This document shows positions 23,568-31,263 of a stretch of 40,546 nt of DNA, one piece after another (the first letter of the stretch is position 1; every line of letters starts with the position of its first letter). The notes below the pieces were generated by a model. It did not search any database. It was not told the DNA's origin and saw only the letters and a program-made list of their open reading frames with translations. A program made the translations under genes and the position numbers. The DNA is from Halococcus thailandensis JCM 13552 (GTDB taxonomy: Archaea > Halobacteriota > Halobacteria > Halobacteriales > Halococcaceae): NCBI RefSeq assembly GCF_000336715.1, contig NZ_AOMF01000151.1:1982-42527 (forward strand), read 5' to 3'.

Positions 23568-24281
23568 CTATCCGGCGACGATCTCGGCGAGCCAACCCGC
23601 GCGCTGGGCGATGCGGCGGACGGTTTCGAGGCGCGACTCACCCCGGATCGGCGTGTTGAGCGACTGACGAACCAGCCAGCCGAGCGATTTCCCGTCGAGT
23701 CGCCACCAGCGTACGTCCGCCCGGCCGAGCAGATAGGACTTCTCGACGTAGTCGGGCAGCGACTCGACGTACGTGTGCTCGATGAGTAGTTCCGGCACGT
23801 ACTGGATACGGTAGTCCTGCGCGATGCGCTCGGCGAGTTCCGACTCCTCGTGGCCCCAGCCGAACGTTTCCTCGTCGAACCCACCCACCGATTCGAGGAC
23901 TTCTTTCCGGATCGCCATGTTGCAGCCCGGCAGCATGTCGGTGGGTGTGGTGTCGTCACCCTGATCGTACCAAGGAAGTTCGAGATCGGTGAAGCGTGCG
24001 TCGTCGGGCTGGCGCACGCGCCCGGCGACGGCGGGGTAGGCGTCGAGTGCGACGCTCGCCGTCCGGAGATAGCCCGCGCAGGGAATCGAATCGTCGTCGA
24101 GAAAGACGAGTTTGTCGCCACGTGCGCGCTCGATGCCGACGTTGCGCGCGTGGGCTGCCCCCTCGTCGCGGCGGACGAGCAGCTCGTAGTCGTCGAACGG
24201 ATCGCGTGCGAGTCGCTCGACGGGGTCGATCGTCGCCCCCTCGGGCAGCGTCGTCGGGATGATGACGCTCACCTCGACCAT
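23568..24281 (-). CDS. Family 2 glycosyltransferase
   Basis: Length 237 aa. The GT-A fold opens with VSVIIPTTLPEG, the DEGAAHARNVGIERARGD segment (38-55) is the usual donor-binding helix, and the DxD-like LVFLDDDSIP (58-67) binds the metal and nucleotide sugar. PGCNMAIRKEVLESVGGFDEETFGWGHEESEL (about 117-148) carries the GGFDE and EE/ED acceptor-side motifs. It likely transfers a sugar in cell-surface glycan synthesis at the cytoplasmic face. It is divergent from the membrane glycosyltransferase at 24404, which suggests a shared pathway; donor and acceptor are unknown. Confidence 0.9.
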   Translation of the reverse strand: MVEVSVIIPTTLPEGATIDPVERLARDPFDDYELLVRRDEGAAHARNVGIERARGDKLVFLDDDSIPCAGYLRTASVALDAYPAVAGRVRQPDDARFTDLELPWYDQGDDTTPTDMLPGCNMAIRKEVLESVGGFDEETFGWGHEESELAERIAQDYRIQYVPELLIEHTYVESLPDYVEKSYLLGRADVRWWRLDGKSLGWLVRQSLNTPIRGESRLETVRRIAQRAGWLAEIVAG

Positions 24282-24370
24282 TACTGGCCGGTCGGGAAGC
24301 CGCGGGAAAGCCCTTCCGAGTCGCCCCGCCCGACGATGAGAGCTACTGTCGCGGAGAGCACAGTCAGCAA

Positions 24371-24378
24371 CACTTAAT
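24371..24378 (+). promoter_or_regulatory. TATA box that sets the membrane glycosyltransferase start
   Basis: CACTTAAT is centred 29 bp before ATG 24404; the earlier in-frame ATG 24377 lies inside this element. Confidence 0.6.
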
Positions 24379-24403
24379 GTATCGGCTGGCGTTCATAGTG
24401 GCA

Positions 24404-25564
24404 ATGGCCGGACAGGTCGCCCCGGCGGTGCCGATGGTGCTTTCGGCTATCCTGTGGTTCGTCGTTCTCCTCTCGGTCTGTTCCGTGGCGTACTGGACGT
24501 ATCTGATGATCGTCGGGCGGCGCTACGAGTCGCCGCCGGTCGAACACGATCCGTCGGCGGTCCAGGTGCGACTGTTGAGCGTCGACTCCGCGCGCATCGT
24601 CCAGGAGAGCGTCGACGCGATCCCGGATTCGATCACCGATCGCCACGTCATCGCCGAGGAACCGATGGAGATCGCCGGCGCGACCGTCCACGTCGTTCCC
24701 GATGCCTTCGAATGCGAGGCGATCCGAAAGGGGCGCGCGCTCGAATGGGCGCGCCGCAACGTCCCCTGCGAGCGCGAGTACGTGCTCTATCTCGACGAGG
24801 ACAGCATCATGACCGACTTCACGGGGGTGCCCGACGCCGACGTCGTGCAGTATCGCGAACGCCCGCGGCGCAGCGGTTCGTGGCTCACCTATCTCGCCGA
24901 GATCTTCCGTCTCGGCTTTCAGGTCGAACAGCGCGCCTTTCCCTCGCTGTCCGTCCCGTTGTACGCGTGGGGCGGGGGCATCGCCATCCGGAACGAGCTC
25001 GAAGAACACGTCACGTGGGAGACTTCGACGATGATCGAGGACACTACCTTCGTCTGGAACGCGGCCGCCGAGGAAAGCCTCGATTTCGCGCTCGCAACAC
25101 CCAAGTTCGATACACAGGCACCGCCGACGATCCGTGCGATGATCAGCCAGCGCAGTCGCTGGCTCGCCGGCTCCCAACAGGAGAGCGGGCTGCTCGCGCC
25201 GGCTTATCGCTTTCTCACTACCGTTCGAAACCTCGCGTGGGCGCTCTCGCCGGCGGTCCCCTTCCTCACCCTCGTTCCGCTGTTCGTTCCCGGTACCATC
25301 GCGTTCGAGACGGCGTTTCAGATCGTCTCGATAGGTGTGTTCAGTTTCGTGCTCGTCTGGTCGGTGCTCGGCGTGCGCTACTACGACGAGTCGTGGCTCG
25401 TCGGGCTGGCGCTGCTCGTCCTCTCGCCGATCGTCAGCCTGCTCCATTCACTCGGTGCGTTCGTCGGGCTCGTCTCGCCGCCGACGGATTTCTCGGTGAC
25501 GCGGAAGGTGAAACCGGAGCTCGTCGAGCGCACGGAGGCCGAGCGCGAGGCTGAAGGCGACTGA
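24404..25564 (+). CDS. Membrane family 2 glycosyltransferase (egghead-like)
   Basis: Length 386 aa from ATG 24404. A membrane helix (11-38) precedes a cytoplasmic GT-A domain with YLDEDSI (DED 131-133, nucleotide-sugar and metal binding), IEDTTF (212-213, the ED base region) and QRSRW (249-253), which fits the Q-x-x-R-W of processive synthases. Three or four membrane helices follow (about 270-360). The layout matches egghead-like beta-1,4-mannosyltransferases and other polymerising GT2 enzymes, so it may build and extrude a surface polysaccharide. GH26-like hydrolases, a family best known for acting on mannans, start 68 bp downstream, which strengthens that view. Sugar type is inference. Confidence 0.88.
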   Translation: MAGQVAPAVPMVLSAILWFVVLLSVCSVAYWTYLMIVGRRYESPPVEHDPSAVQVRLLSVDSARIVQESVDAIPDSITDRHVIAEEPMEIAGATVHVVPDAFECEAIRKGRALEWARRNVPCEREYVLYLDEDSIMTDFTGVPDADVVQYRERPRRSGSWLTYLAEIFRLGFQVEQRAFPSLSVPLYAWGGGIAIRNELEEHVTWETSTMIEDTTFVWNAAAEESLDFALATPKFDTQAPPTIRAMISQRSRWLAGSQQESGLLAPAYRFLTTVRNLAWALSPAVPFLTLVPLFVPGTIAFETAFQIVSIGVFSFVLVWSVLGVRYYDESWLVGLALLVLSPIVSLLHSLGAFVGLVSPPTDFSVTRKVKPELVERTEAEREAEGD

Positions 25565-25595
25565 ACAGCGTGGGTGACCATCGGTATAACATAAT

Positions 25596-25604
25596 GCTTA
25601 ACCG
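25596..25604 (+). promoter_or_regulatory. TATA box of the exported GH26-like gene
   Basis: GCTTAACCG is centred 32 bp before ATG 25632. Confidence 0.5.
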
Positions 25605-25631
25605 AACTGCCGGCGACCGCCAAACCGATAG

Positions 25632-26900
25632 ATGGATCGTCGGACATTCCTCCGGACAGCCGGGCTGGTCGGCATCGCCGGCGCGAGCGGCTGCTCGCTG
25701 CCGTTCGACTCCTCGCCGATACCGAACGGAAGCGACGGCAACGGCTCGGGCGGGACGCCCGAACTGACGCCGACGCCCGAGCCGCCGGACACCCGTTCGG
25801 GAGCGGCGCTGACGGGTGTCTATGCCGGTGGCGACGAACTCGTGGCGAACCTCGACAGCTACAGCAGCTGGCTCGGCCAGAAGCCGGCGGTCGCGCTCGT
25901 CTTCGTCGACGCGTTCGGGTCGACCAGCGCCAAACAGGGGTTCATCGACGGCGCGCTGACGAACGTCTGGAAGGCGGGCCACGTGCCGCTGATCTCGTGG
26001 CAGCCGTTCGAACCGCAGAAAAACCAGACCAGCGAGACGATCGAGCGGGAGATCGCGAACGGCGAGTACGACGACCAGATCGACGAGTGGGCCAGCCTGC
26101 TCGACAGCTGGGCGCACCCGCGCGGCGACAACACCCGCGGCCGGCGGTTCTACTTCCGGCCAGCCCACGAGATGAACGGCAACTGGTTCCCGTGGAGCGC
26201 GCTCGATGCGACCCGTGTCGAGGCGACTGCCGTCCCGGAAACGGACGACGGGGACGGCGAGGACCCGACGGCCGGCATCCCCGACGACTACGTCGGGATG
26301 TGGCGGCAGCTCCACAAGCGGTTTGCCGAGACCGAACTCGACGAGTCGAACATCCAGTGGATCTGGTCGCCGAACGCCGACGAGATCGGCGGCATCCGCG
26401 CCGAGCGCTACTACCCCGGCGACGACTACGTCGACTGGGTGGGGCTCGACGGGTTCAACTTCGGCGGGAGCCAGCAGTATTCGACCGGGCAGTCGAACTG
26501 GCGCTCACCCGCGGAGCTGTTCGATCCGATGTTGAACCGGATGCGCGAACTGACCGACAAGCCGGTGGCGCTCACGGAGTTCGCCTCCTCGTCGATCCCG
26601 AGTTCGGGCAACGGCCACGATCCCCAGCAGAAAGCCCAGTGGATCGACGACGCCTTCTCCTACGTCTCGGAGAACGACATCAAGATGACCTGCTGGTTCA
26701 ACGTCGACAAGACGGGCCAGGACGAGACCGACTGGGCGGTGTTCGGCGGCTCGCGCGGCACCGATCAGGCCAGCGTCGGCGGCGAGCAGTATTCGTCCTA
26801 CCAGAACTACAAGCAGGCGCTCTCGGCCGACAAGTATCTCGCCGCACTCCCGGACTACCCCCCACTGCTGACCGACGACGAGTTCGCCGGCAAGTTCTAA
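25632..26900 (+). CDS. Secreted GH26-like glycoside hydrolase, Tat lipoprotein
   Basis: Length 422 aa. The N-terminus MDRRTFLRTAGLVGIAG carries a twin-arginine Tat signal and ends in a lipobox GASGC (Cys21), followed by a Ser/Gly/Pro-rich linker to residue 58. The catalytic fold shows the GH26 pattern: RPAHEMNGNWFPW (176-188) with general acid Glu180 and LTEFASS (314-320) with nucleophile Glu316. Other conserved pieces are YVDWVGLDGFNFG and ETDWAVFGG. It should fold outside the cell and be anchored to the membrane by lipid. GH26 enzymes hydrolyse beta-mannans or mixed-linkage glucans; the substrate here is not proven. Its 3' end overlaps the second GH26 gene by 4 bp. Confidence 0.88.
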   Translation: MDRRTFLRTAGLVGIAGASGCSLPFDSSPIPNGSDGNGSGGTPELTPTPEPPDTRSGAALTGVYAGGDELVANLDSYSSWLGQKPAVALVFVDAFGSTSAKQGFIDGALTNVWKAGHVPLISWQPFEPQKNQTSETIEREIANGEYDDQIDEWASLLDSWAHPRGDNTRGRRFYFRPAHEMNGNWFPWSALDATRVEATAVPETDDGDGEDPTAGIPDDYVGMWRQLHKRFAETELDESNIQWIWSPNADEIGGIRAERYYPGDDYVDWVGLDGFNFGGSQQYSTGQSNWRSPAELFDPMLNRMRELTDKPVALTEFASSSIPSSGNGHDPQQKAQWIDDAFSYVSENDIKMTCWFNVDKTGQDETDWAVFGGSRGTDQASVGGEQYSSYQNYKQALSADKYLAALPDYPPLLTDDEFAGKF

Positions 26901-27862
26901 ACGCCGCGGAAGGTCGTATCGTCGATCGGCGGGGCCGTGGGTTCGTGATCGGCAAGCGCCTCGCGATAGGCCGGATAGCACGCGTAGCCGTCGATGGAAT
27001 CGGTGCCGTTTTTCCCACCGAACACTGCCCAATCGGTCTCCTTGTCCTCGTTGAACCAGCTGTACAGCTGCACGCGCCCGTCGAAATAGTCGATCGCCGC
27101 GCGCAGCCAGTCGGCCTTCCGTTCGGGGTCGTGACCGTCGGCCGTCAGCGACGAACAGCCGACCTCGGGAACGCAGAGCGGTTTGTCGAAGCGATCGAGC
27201 CGCGTGAGCATGTCGTCGAACACCGCCGCCGGCGCGCGCCAGTCCGCCCACTCCCGACTCCGTCCCCAGTTGAACCCATCCACCCCCACCCAGTCGACGT
27301 ACTCCTCACCGGGATAACAGGCTTCGGCGGCGTGCTCGCCGACGTCGGCGTGGTTGACACACCAGATCCACTGGCAGTGGTCGGCGTCGATCTCGCTGGC
27401 GAGCGCGTCGTGGACGTGTCGCCACATCTCGACGTAGTCGTCGGGCGTCGACTCGCCGACCGTCGGACTCCACGGATACCAGTCGCCGTTCATCTCGTGG
27501 GCGAGCCGGAGGTAGAGCCGACGGTCGTCGGCGGTCCCCCACTTCCCGTCGGGGCCGGCCAGCCAGTCGGCCAGCCGGCCCGCCCAGTCGTCGAGATAGG
27601 CGTCGAAATCGCCGGCAGCGATCTGACGGGCGATGTCGGATTCAGTTTCGGCGGCGAGAAACGGCTCCCAGGTGAGCAACGGCACGCGCCCGGCGTTCCA
27701 GATGCGAGGAAGGAGGCCCTCGAACAGGTGGTCGATCGCGTCGCGTCGCCACGGCGTGAACAGCGTCTGGACGGCGTGGCGCGTCCCGAGCCACCGCTCC
27801 ATCGCATCGGCGACAGCCGTCCGTTCGGGATCGACGTAAACGCCCGACAGCAGAGGGTTCAT
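26897..27862 (-). CDS. GH26-like glycoside hydrolase without signal peptide
   Basis: Length 321 aa from ATG 27862 (MNPLLSGVYV). It aligns by eye with the exported neighbour along most of its length: LAHEMNGDWYPW (acid Glu123), CVPEVGCSS (nucleophile Glu233), YVDWVGVDGFNWG and ETDWAVFGGKNGTDS. Both catalytic carboxylates are present. It has no Tat or Sec signal and so appears cytoplasmic, in contrast to its partner, which is odd for a polysaccharide hydrolase; it may trim precursors inside the cell. In-frame ATG codons at 27892 and 27946 would add a short basic N-terminus that does not look like a signal peptide. Confidence 0.85.
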   Translation of the reverse strand: MNPLLSGVYVDPERTAVADAMERWLGTRHAVQTLFTPWRRDAIDHLFEGLLPRIWNAGRVPLLTWEPFLAAETESDIARQIAAGDFDAYLDDWAGRLADWLAGPDGKWGTADDRRLYLRLAHEMNGDWYPWSPTVGESTPDDYVEMWRHVHDALASEIDADHCQWIWCVNHADVGEHAAEACYPGEEYVDWVGVDGFNWGRSREWADWRAPAAVFDDMLTRLDRFDKPLCVPEVGCSSLTADGHDPERKADWLRAAIDYFDGRVQLYSWFNEDKETDWAVFGGKNGTDSIDGYACYPAYREALADHEPTAPPIDDTTFRGV

Positions 27863-27929
27863 CGTCGGTCGCCTCGGCGGAAAATTCGGCATCGGCCACG
27901 GGACGGACGCTCGCGGGCCATATCGTCGT

Positions 27930-27940
27930 GTTTTTATTTG
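27930..27940 (+). promoter_or_regulatory. TATA box between divergent GH26-like and DUF7282 genes
   Basis: GTTTTTATTTG. On the plus strand it predicts a transcript starting near 27962, with a leader carrying a GAGGA site before ATG 27991. Its complement (CAAATAAAAAC) could also serve the minus-strand GH26-like gene. One AT-rich element may therefore support both directions. Confidence 0.45.
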
Positions 27941-27980
27941 CGGCACGCATGAAGCTGCTGATTACACTCGGCCATCGCGT

Positions 27981-27985
27981 CGAGG
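27981..27985 (+). promoter_or_regulatory. Shine-Dalgarno site for the DUF7282 protein
   Basis: GAGGA ends 5 nt before ATG 27991 and supports this start over ATG 27949, which would place an extra polar stretch before the signal peptide. Confidence 0.45.
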
Positions 27986-27990
27986 AACAA

Positions 27991-29124
27991 ATGAACACAG
28001 CCTATCGGAACAGCGTCCTCGTGGTCGTGCTACTCGCAGCGACGGCACTCGCGCCCGGTATCGCCGTCGGCATCGTCTCTCACCCGGTCGACGGTGACGT
28101 CTCCGCACAGCAGAACGCGACCGACGCGAGCGCGAACGCGTCGGTAACGCTGGCGAACCAGACGCGCACCGGACGGTCGGTGTTCGTCGATCGGGCGACG
28201 CTCCCCGAGGGCGGGTTCGTCGTGCTGTCGGAGGCCGGCGAGAACGATAGCATCGTCGGCGTGAGTCTGCCGCTTTCGGCCGGCACGCACGAAGGAAAGG
28301 TGACGTTGCGCGGCGCTCCCGGGAACGACCTGAACCGGACGCGTCTCGGCACGAACACCACGCTCGTCGCCACGCTCCACCGGGATTCGAACGACAACGG
28401 TCGCTTCGACGGGCTGCTCACGTCGGACGCCGACGAACCGTACGGCAATGGCTCCACGCCGGCGCGCGACCGCGCGACCGTCACGGTGGCCGCCAGCGAT
28501 CGCCCGACGAACGCCTCGGTGACGCTGTCGAATCGGACGTCCGATGGAACGACCGTCACCGTCGATCGGGCGACGCTCCCCGACGGGGGCTACGTCGCCG
28601 TTCACGACGGAGGGTACAACGGCTCGAACGCGACCGAAACGCTGCTCGGCGCGACCGGCTATCTCGACGCCGGCAGCTACGAGAACGTCACCGTGGCGGT
28701 CGCTGGCGGGAACGACTCCACACCGGTCGACTCCGGGCGCATCAGCGTGGTCATCCACGATGACACCGACGGCGACCGTGCGTTCCAGTACGTGTCGTCG
28801 GACGGCGTCGAGGATCAGCCGGCGCGCGCGAACGGATCGCCGGTGGCCGATACGGCATCGCTCACCGTCGAACGCCCATCGACACCCACGCCGACCGTGA
28901 CGGCAACCAGTTCGCCGACCGAGACGGAGCCGTCCACCACGGCGACGGCGGAGTCCACCGCGACGGAGACGCCCACGGCGACGCCAGCGCAGGAGCCGGC
29001 CGACGAGAGTACACCCTACGGCGGCGAGAGCAGCGGTCGTGAGGGGATCCTCGACAACCCGCTCTTCCCGGTCATCATCGGGGTGTTCGCGCTGTTCGCC
29101 GTGCTCACGGTCGTCAGGCGGTAG
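27991..29124 (+). CDS. Secreted surface protein with two DUF7282-like domains
   Basis: Length 377 aa. A Sec signal (residues 7-30) is followed by two related beta-rich units beginning ASVTLANQTRTGRSVFVDRATLP and ASVTLSNRTSDGTTVTVDRATLP, which I recognise as the haloarchaeal DUF7282 type. There are many N-x-S/T sequons, a Thr/Pro/Ser/Glu-rich stalk of about 70 residues, and a C-terminal membrane helix (PLFPVIIGVFALFAVLTVVRR). It is therefore a glycosylated cell-surface protein. The C-terminus lacks the strict PGF motif of archaeosortase substrates, so it is probably anchored by the helix itself. Neighbouring sugar genes suggest a shared surface setting. Confidence 0.85.
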   Translation: MNTAYRNSVLVVVLLAATALAPGIAVGIVSHPVDGDVSAQQNATDASANASVTLANQTRTGRSVFVDRATLPEGGFVVLSEAGENDSIVGVSLPLSAGTHEGKVTLRGAPGNDLNRTRLGTNTTLVATLHRDSNDNGRFDGLLTSDADEPYGNGSTPARDRATVTVAASDRPTNASVTLSNRTSDGTTVTVDRATLPDGGYVAVHDGGYNGSNATETLLGATGYLDAGSYENVTVAVAGGNDSTPVDSGRISVVIHDDTDGDRAFQYVSSDGVEDQPARANGSPVADTASLTVERPSTPTPTVTATSSPTETEPSTTATAESTATETPTATPAQEPADESTPYGGESSGREGILDNPLFPVIIGVFALFAVLTVVRR

Positions 29125-29138
29125 CGCCGTACCGACCG

Positions 29139-29147
29139 ATTCATCTT
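29139..29147 (+). promoter_or_regulatory. Possible TATA box of the clamp-loader gene
   Basis: ATTCATCTT is centred 26-27 bp before ATG 29170; a weak match. Confidence 0.35.
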
Positions 29148-29169
29148 TCTCGCGGGCGAACCGCCGGCA

Positions 29170-30174
29170 ATGGACGGGCCGCTGTGGACCGACGAACACG
29201 CACCGGCGCTCGCGGAGCTCCCCCAGCCGGCCGTTCGCGAGTCGCTCGATCGGGCCGTCGCCGAGCCGCTGAACCTGATCCTGCACGGACCGCCGGGAGC
29301 CGGCAAGACGGCCGCCGTACGTGCGCTCGCCGACGAACTCCACACCGATCCCGACAACGATCTCGTCGAACTCAACGTCGCCGACTTCTTCGGACGGACG
29401 AAAAAGGAGGTGAGCGAGGACCCGCGGTTCTCGTCGTTCATCACCTCCAAACGCCGGCGTAACTCCTCGAAGGCCGACCTCATCAAACACGTCCTCTCGG
29501 AGTCGGCGAGCTACGCACCCGTCTCGGGCGAGTACAAGACGATCCTGCTCGACAACGCCGAGGCCATCCGCGAGGACTTCCAGCAGGCGCTCCGGCGGGT
29601 GATGGAACGCCACCACGAGACGACGCAGTTCGTCGTCACGACGCGCCAGCCCTCGAAGCTCATCCCGCCGATCCGCTCGCGCTGTTTCTCGATCGCCGTG
29701 CGCGCGCCGACGGCCGACGAGATCGTGAACGTGCTCGAAGGGATCGTCGTCGAGGAGGACGTCGACCACGACGCCGACGGGCTGGAGTACGTCGCGAACT
29801 ACGCCGACGGCGATCTCCGGCAGGCGATCCTGGGCGCACAGACCACCGCCGAGGACGAGGGCGAGATCACGATGGACGCGGCCTACGAGGCACTCGGGAG
29901 CGTCGGCGACGACGATCGCATCGAAGGGATGATCACCGCGGCCGAGGACGGCGAGTTCCAGGACGCCAGAAAGACCCTCGACGACCTGCTCGTCGAGGAG
30001 GGGCTGAGCGGCGGGGAGCTGCTCGACGACGTGCTCCGCGTCGCGCGCTCGCGGTCGGTCGGCCCACCGCCGGCCGAACTCCACCGGCTCGCCGGCGAGA
30101 TCGATATGGAACTCGCCGAGGGGACGAGCGATCGACTCCATCTCTCGCATCTGCTCGCCGAGCTCGGTCGATAA
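29170..30174 (+). CDS. Replication factor C-like clamp-loader small subunit
   Basis: Length 334 aa. AAA+ fold with Walker A GPPGAGKT (40-47) and the SRC motif SRCF (170-173), characteristic of clamp-loader small subunits. The Walker B box reads ILLDNAE instead of LDEAD, so the second acidic position is Asn and ATP hydrolysis may be reduced. Haloarchaea have more than one RFC small subunit, and this looks like the divergent one (often called RfcC), loading PCNA at primer ends or acting as a regulatory subunit. I leave the symbol empty since paralogues cannot be told apart here. Confidence 0.88.
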   Translation: MDGPLWTDEHAPALAELPQPAVRESLDRAVAEPLNLILHGPPGAGKTAAVRALADELHTDPDNDLVELNVADFFGRTKKEVSEDPRFSSFITSKRRRNSSKADLIKHVLSESASYAPVSGEYKTILLDNAEAIREDFQQALRRVMERHHETTQFVVTTRQPSKLIPPIRSRCFSIAVRAPTADEIVNVLEGIVVEEDVDHDADGLEYVANYADGDLRQAILGAQTTAEDEGEITMDAAYEALGSVGDDDRIEGMITAAEDGEFQDARKTLDDLLVEEGLSGGELLDDVLRVARSRSVGPPPAELHRLAGEIDMELAEGTSDRLHLSHLLAELGR

Positions 30175-31140
30175 TCATCCAAGCACCGCGATGTGGCGAA
30201 CGAGCGAGCGGTGGACGCGCCGCTCGAAGCTGTCTTCGACGCTCCAGCCCGCAGCGCGCGCCTCGTCGATCCAGGAGCGATCGCCGACGATCACGGCGCG
30301 CGGGGCAATTCGCTTCGCCTCGGCGAGTGCACCCGAAACGACCGCATCGAGTTCGCCCTCGATCTTCGACTGACGGCCGTAGGGTGCGTCGAAGACCACG
30401 GCGTCGGCCGCGTCGTCGCGGAGGGGGAGGCGCGTCGCATCGGCCCGCGCGGTGGCGAACTCGTGCTCGTCGAGAAAGTGATCGAGGTTCGTCGCTGCGC
30501 CGCGCGCCATCTTCGACTGGGCGTCGAACCCCACGACGCGAGCGCCGACGAGCCCCGCCTCGACGAGCACACCGCCAGTACCACACATCGGGTCCACGAG
30601 AGTCTCTCCGGGACGTGCGCCGGCGATGTTCGCGAGTGCGCGCGCGAGCAGCGGGCTCATCGATCCCGGCTGGAAGAACGGTTTCTTCGTCGGTGCGCGC
30701 GTCCCGAACCCGCGCTCGCTCTCGGCGGCGAGCCAGCCCAGTATACAGGAGTCGTCGGCGAACAGCGCCCGCAGTTCGTGGTCGGGGTCGTCGAGATCGA
30801 CGGTGTAGCCACGATCGGTGAGTACGCCACCGAGACGGCGTTCGGCGAGCTGGGTGTCGACGTCGGCGGTTCGGCGGACGTCGCGTGCGCGGACCGCGAC
30901 CGTCCCCTCGCGATCGAGTTCGGCGTCGGCGAGTTCCTCGCGGGCGCTCTCGACGGTGCCGTCGGTACGCGCGAGAACCCGGCTCGCCCGGAGCGTGAAC
31001 GCGAGGCTGGCGAGACGCTCGGGATCGATCTCGTCGGCGAGCGCGAGACCCGACGCGAGCGACTCGACCTCGCTCGCGGCGCTCGCGGCCTCGCGGACGG
31101 CGAAGGGGTCGTCCTCGCCACCGAGTTCGAGGGCGTACAC
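30175..31140 (-). CDS. tRNA (guanine10-N2)-dimethyltransferase
   Basis: Length 321 aa from GTG 31140. The N-terminal half is THUMP-like. The methyltransferase half shows the SAM motif DPMCGTGG (183-190) and the catalytic tetrapeptide DAPYG (251-255), a variant of the usual DPPYG. The conserved PFFQPGSM segment is at 154-161. The family dimethylates G10 of tRNA in archaea, using S-adenosylmethionine, which links it to the SAH-salvage genes 4 kb away. Its stop abuts the clamp-loader stop. GTG is the only plausible start; the frame closes soon upstream. Confidence 0.88.
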   Translation of the reverse strand: MYALELGGEDDPFAVREAASAASEVESLASGLALADEIDPERLASLAFTLRASRVLARTDGTVESAREELADAELDREGTVAVRARDVRRTADVDTQLAERRLGGVLTDRGYTVDLDDPDHELRALFADDSCILGWLAAESERGFGTRAPTKKPFFQPGSMSPLLARALANIAGARPGETLVDPMCGTGGVLVEAGLVGARVVGFDAQSKMARGAATNLDHFLDEHEFATARADATRLPLRDDAADAVVFDAPYGRQSKIEGELDAVVSGALAEAKRIAPRAVIVGDRSWIDEARAAGWSVEDSFERRVHRSLVRHIAVLG

Positions 31141-31227
31141 CCCCGTTCGTTCGGGGCTGCGGACATGTCGCTGTCGGTCGCCGCCCGGAACAATCCGTTT
31201 CCATACATGTCAATCGAGAGCATCAAC

Positions 31228-31237
31228 CTTTATAAGT
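31228..31237 (+). promoter_or_regulatory. TATA box of the TBP gene
   Basis: CTTTATAAGT is centred 31 bp before ATG 31264, overlapping the inverted repeat described next. Confidence 0.65.
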
Positions 31238-31258
31238 CTTAAATACGAGTTTTAAGAC
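31236..31258. promoter_or_regulatory. Inverted repeat GTCTTAAA-N7-TTTAAGAC in the TBP promoter
   Basis: Perfect 8-bp arms (31236-31243 and 31251-31258) between the TATA box and the ATG of the TBP gene. It covers the predicted transcription start. It contains a second A/T-rich core (CTTAAATA), so it could also act as an alternative TATA site. A regulator or TBP itself could bind it and limit its own synthesis. Confidence 0.7.
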
Positions 31259-31263
31259 GAGTC

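Noticed and set aside
21704-24121. 805-codon minus-strand frame containing RNase Z
   Set aside because: Only the part from 22621 down is a protein; the rest runs through the noncoding spacer and antisense to the SHOCT and glycosyltransferase genes.
25997-27952. 651-codon plus-strand Arg-rich frame across both GH26-like genes
   Set aside because: It crosses two genes with clear catalytic motifs in other frames and has no domain.
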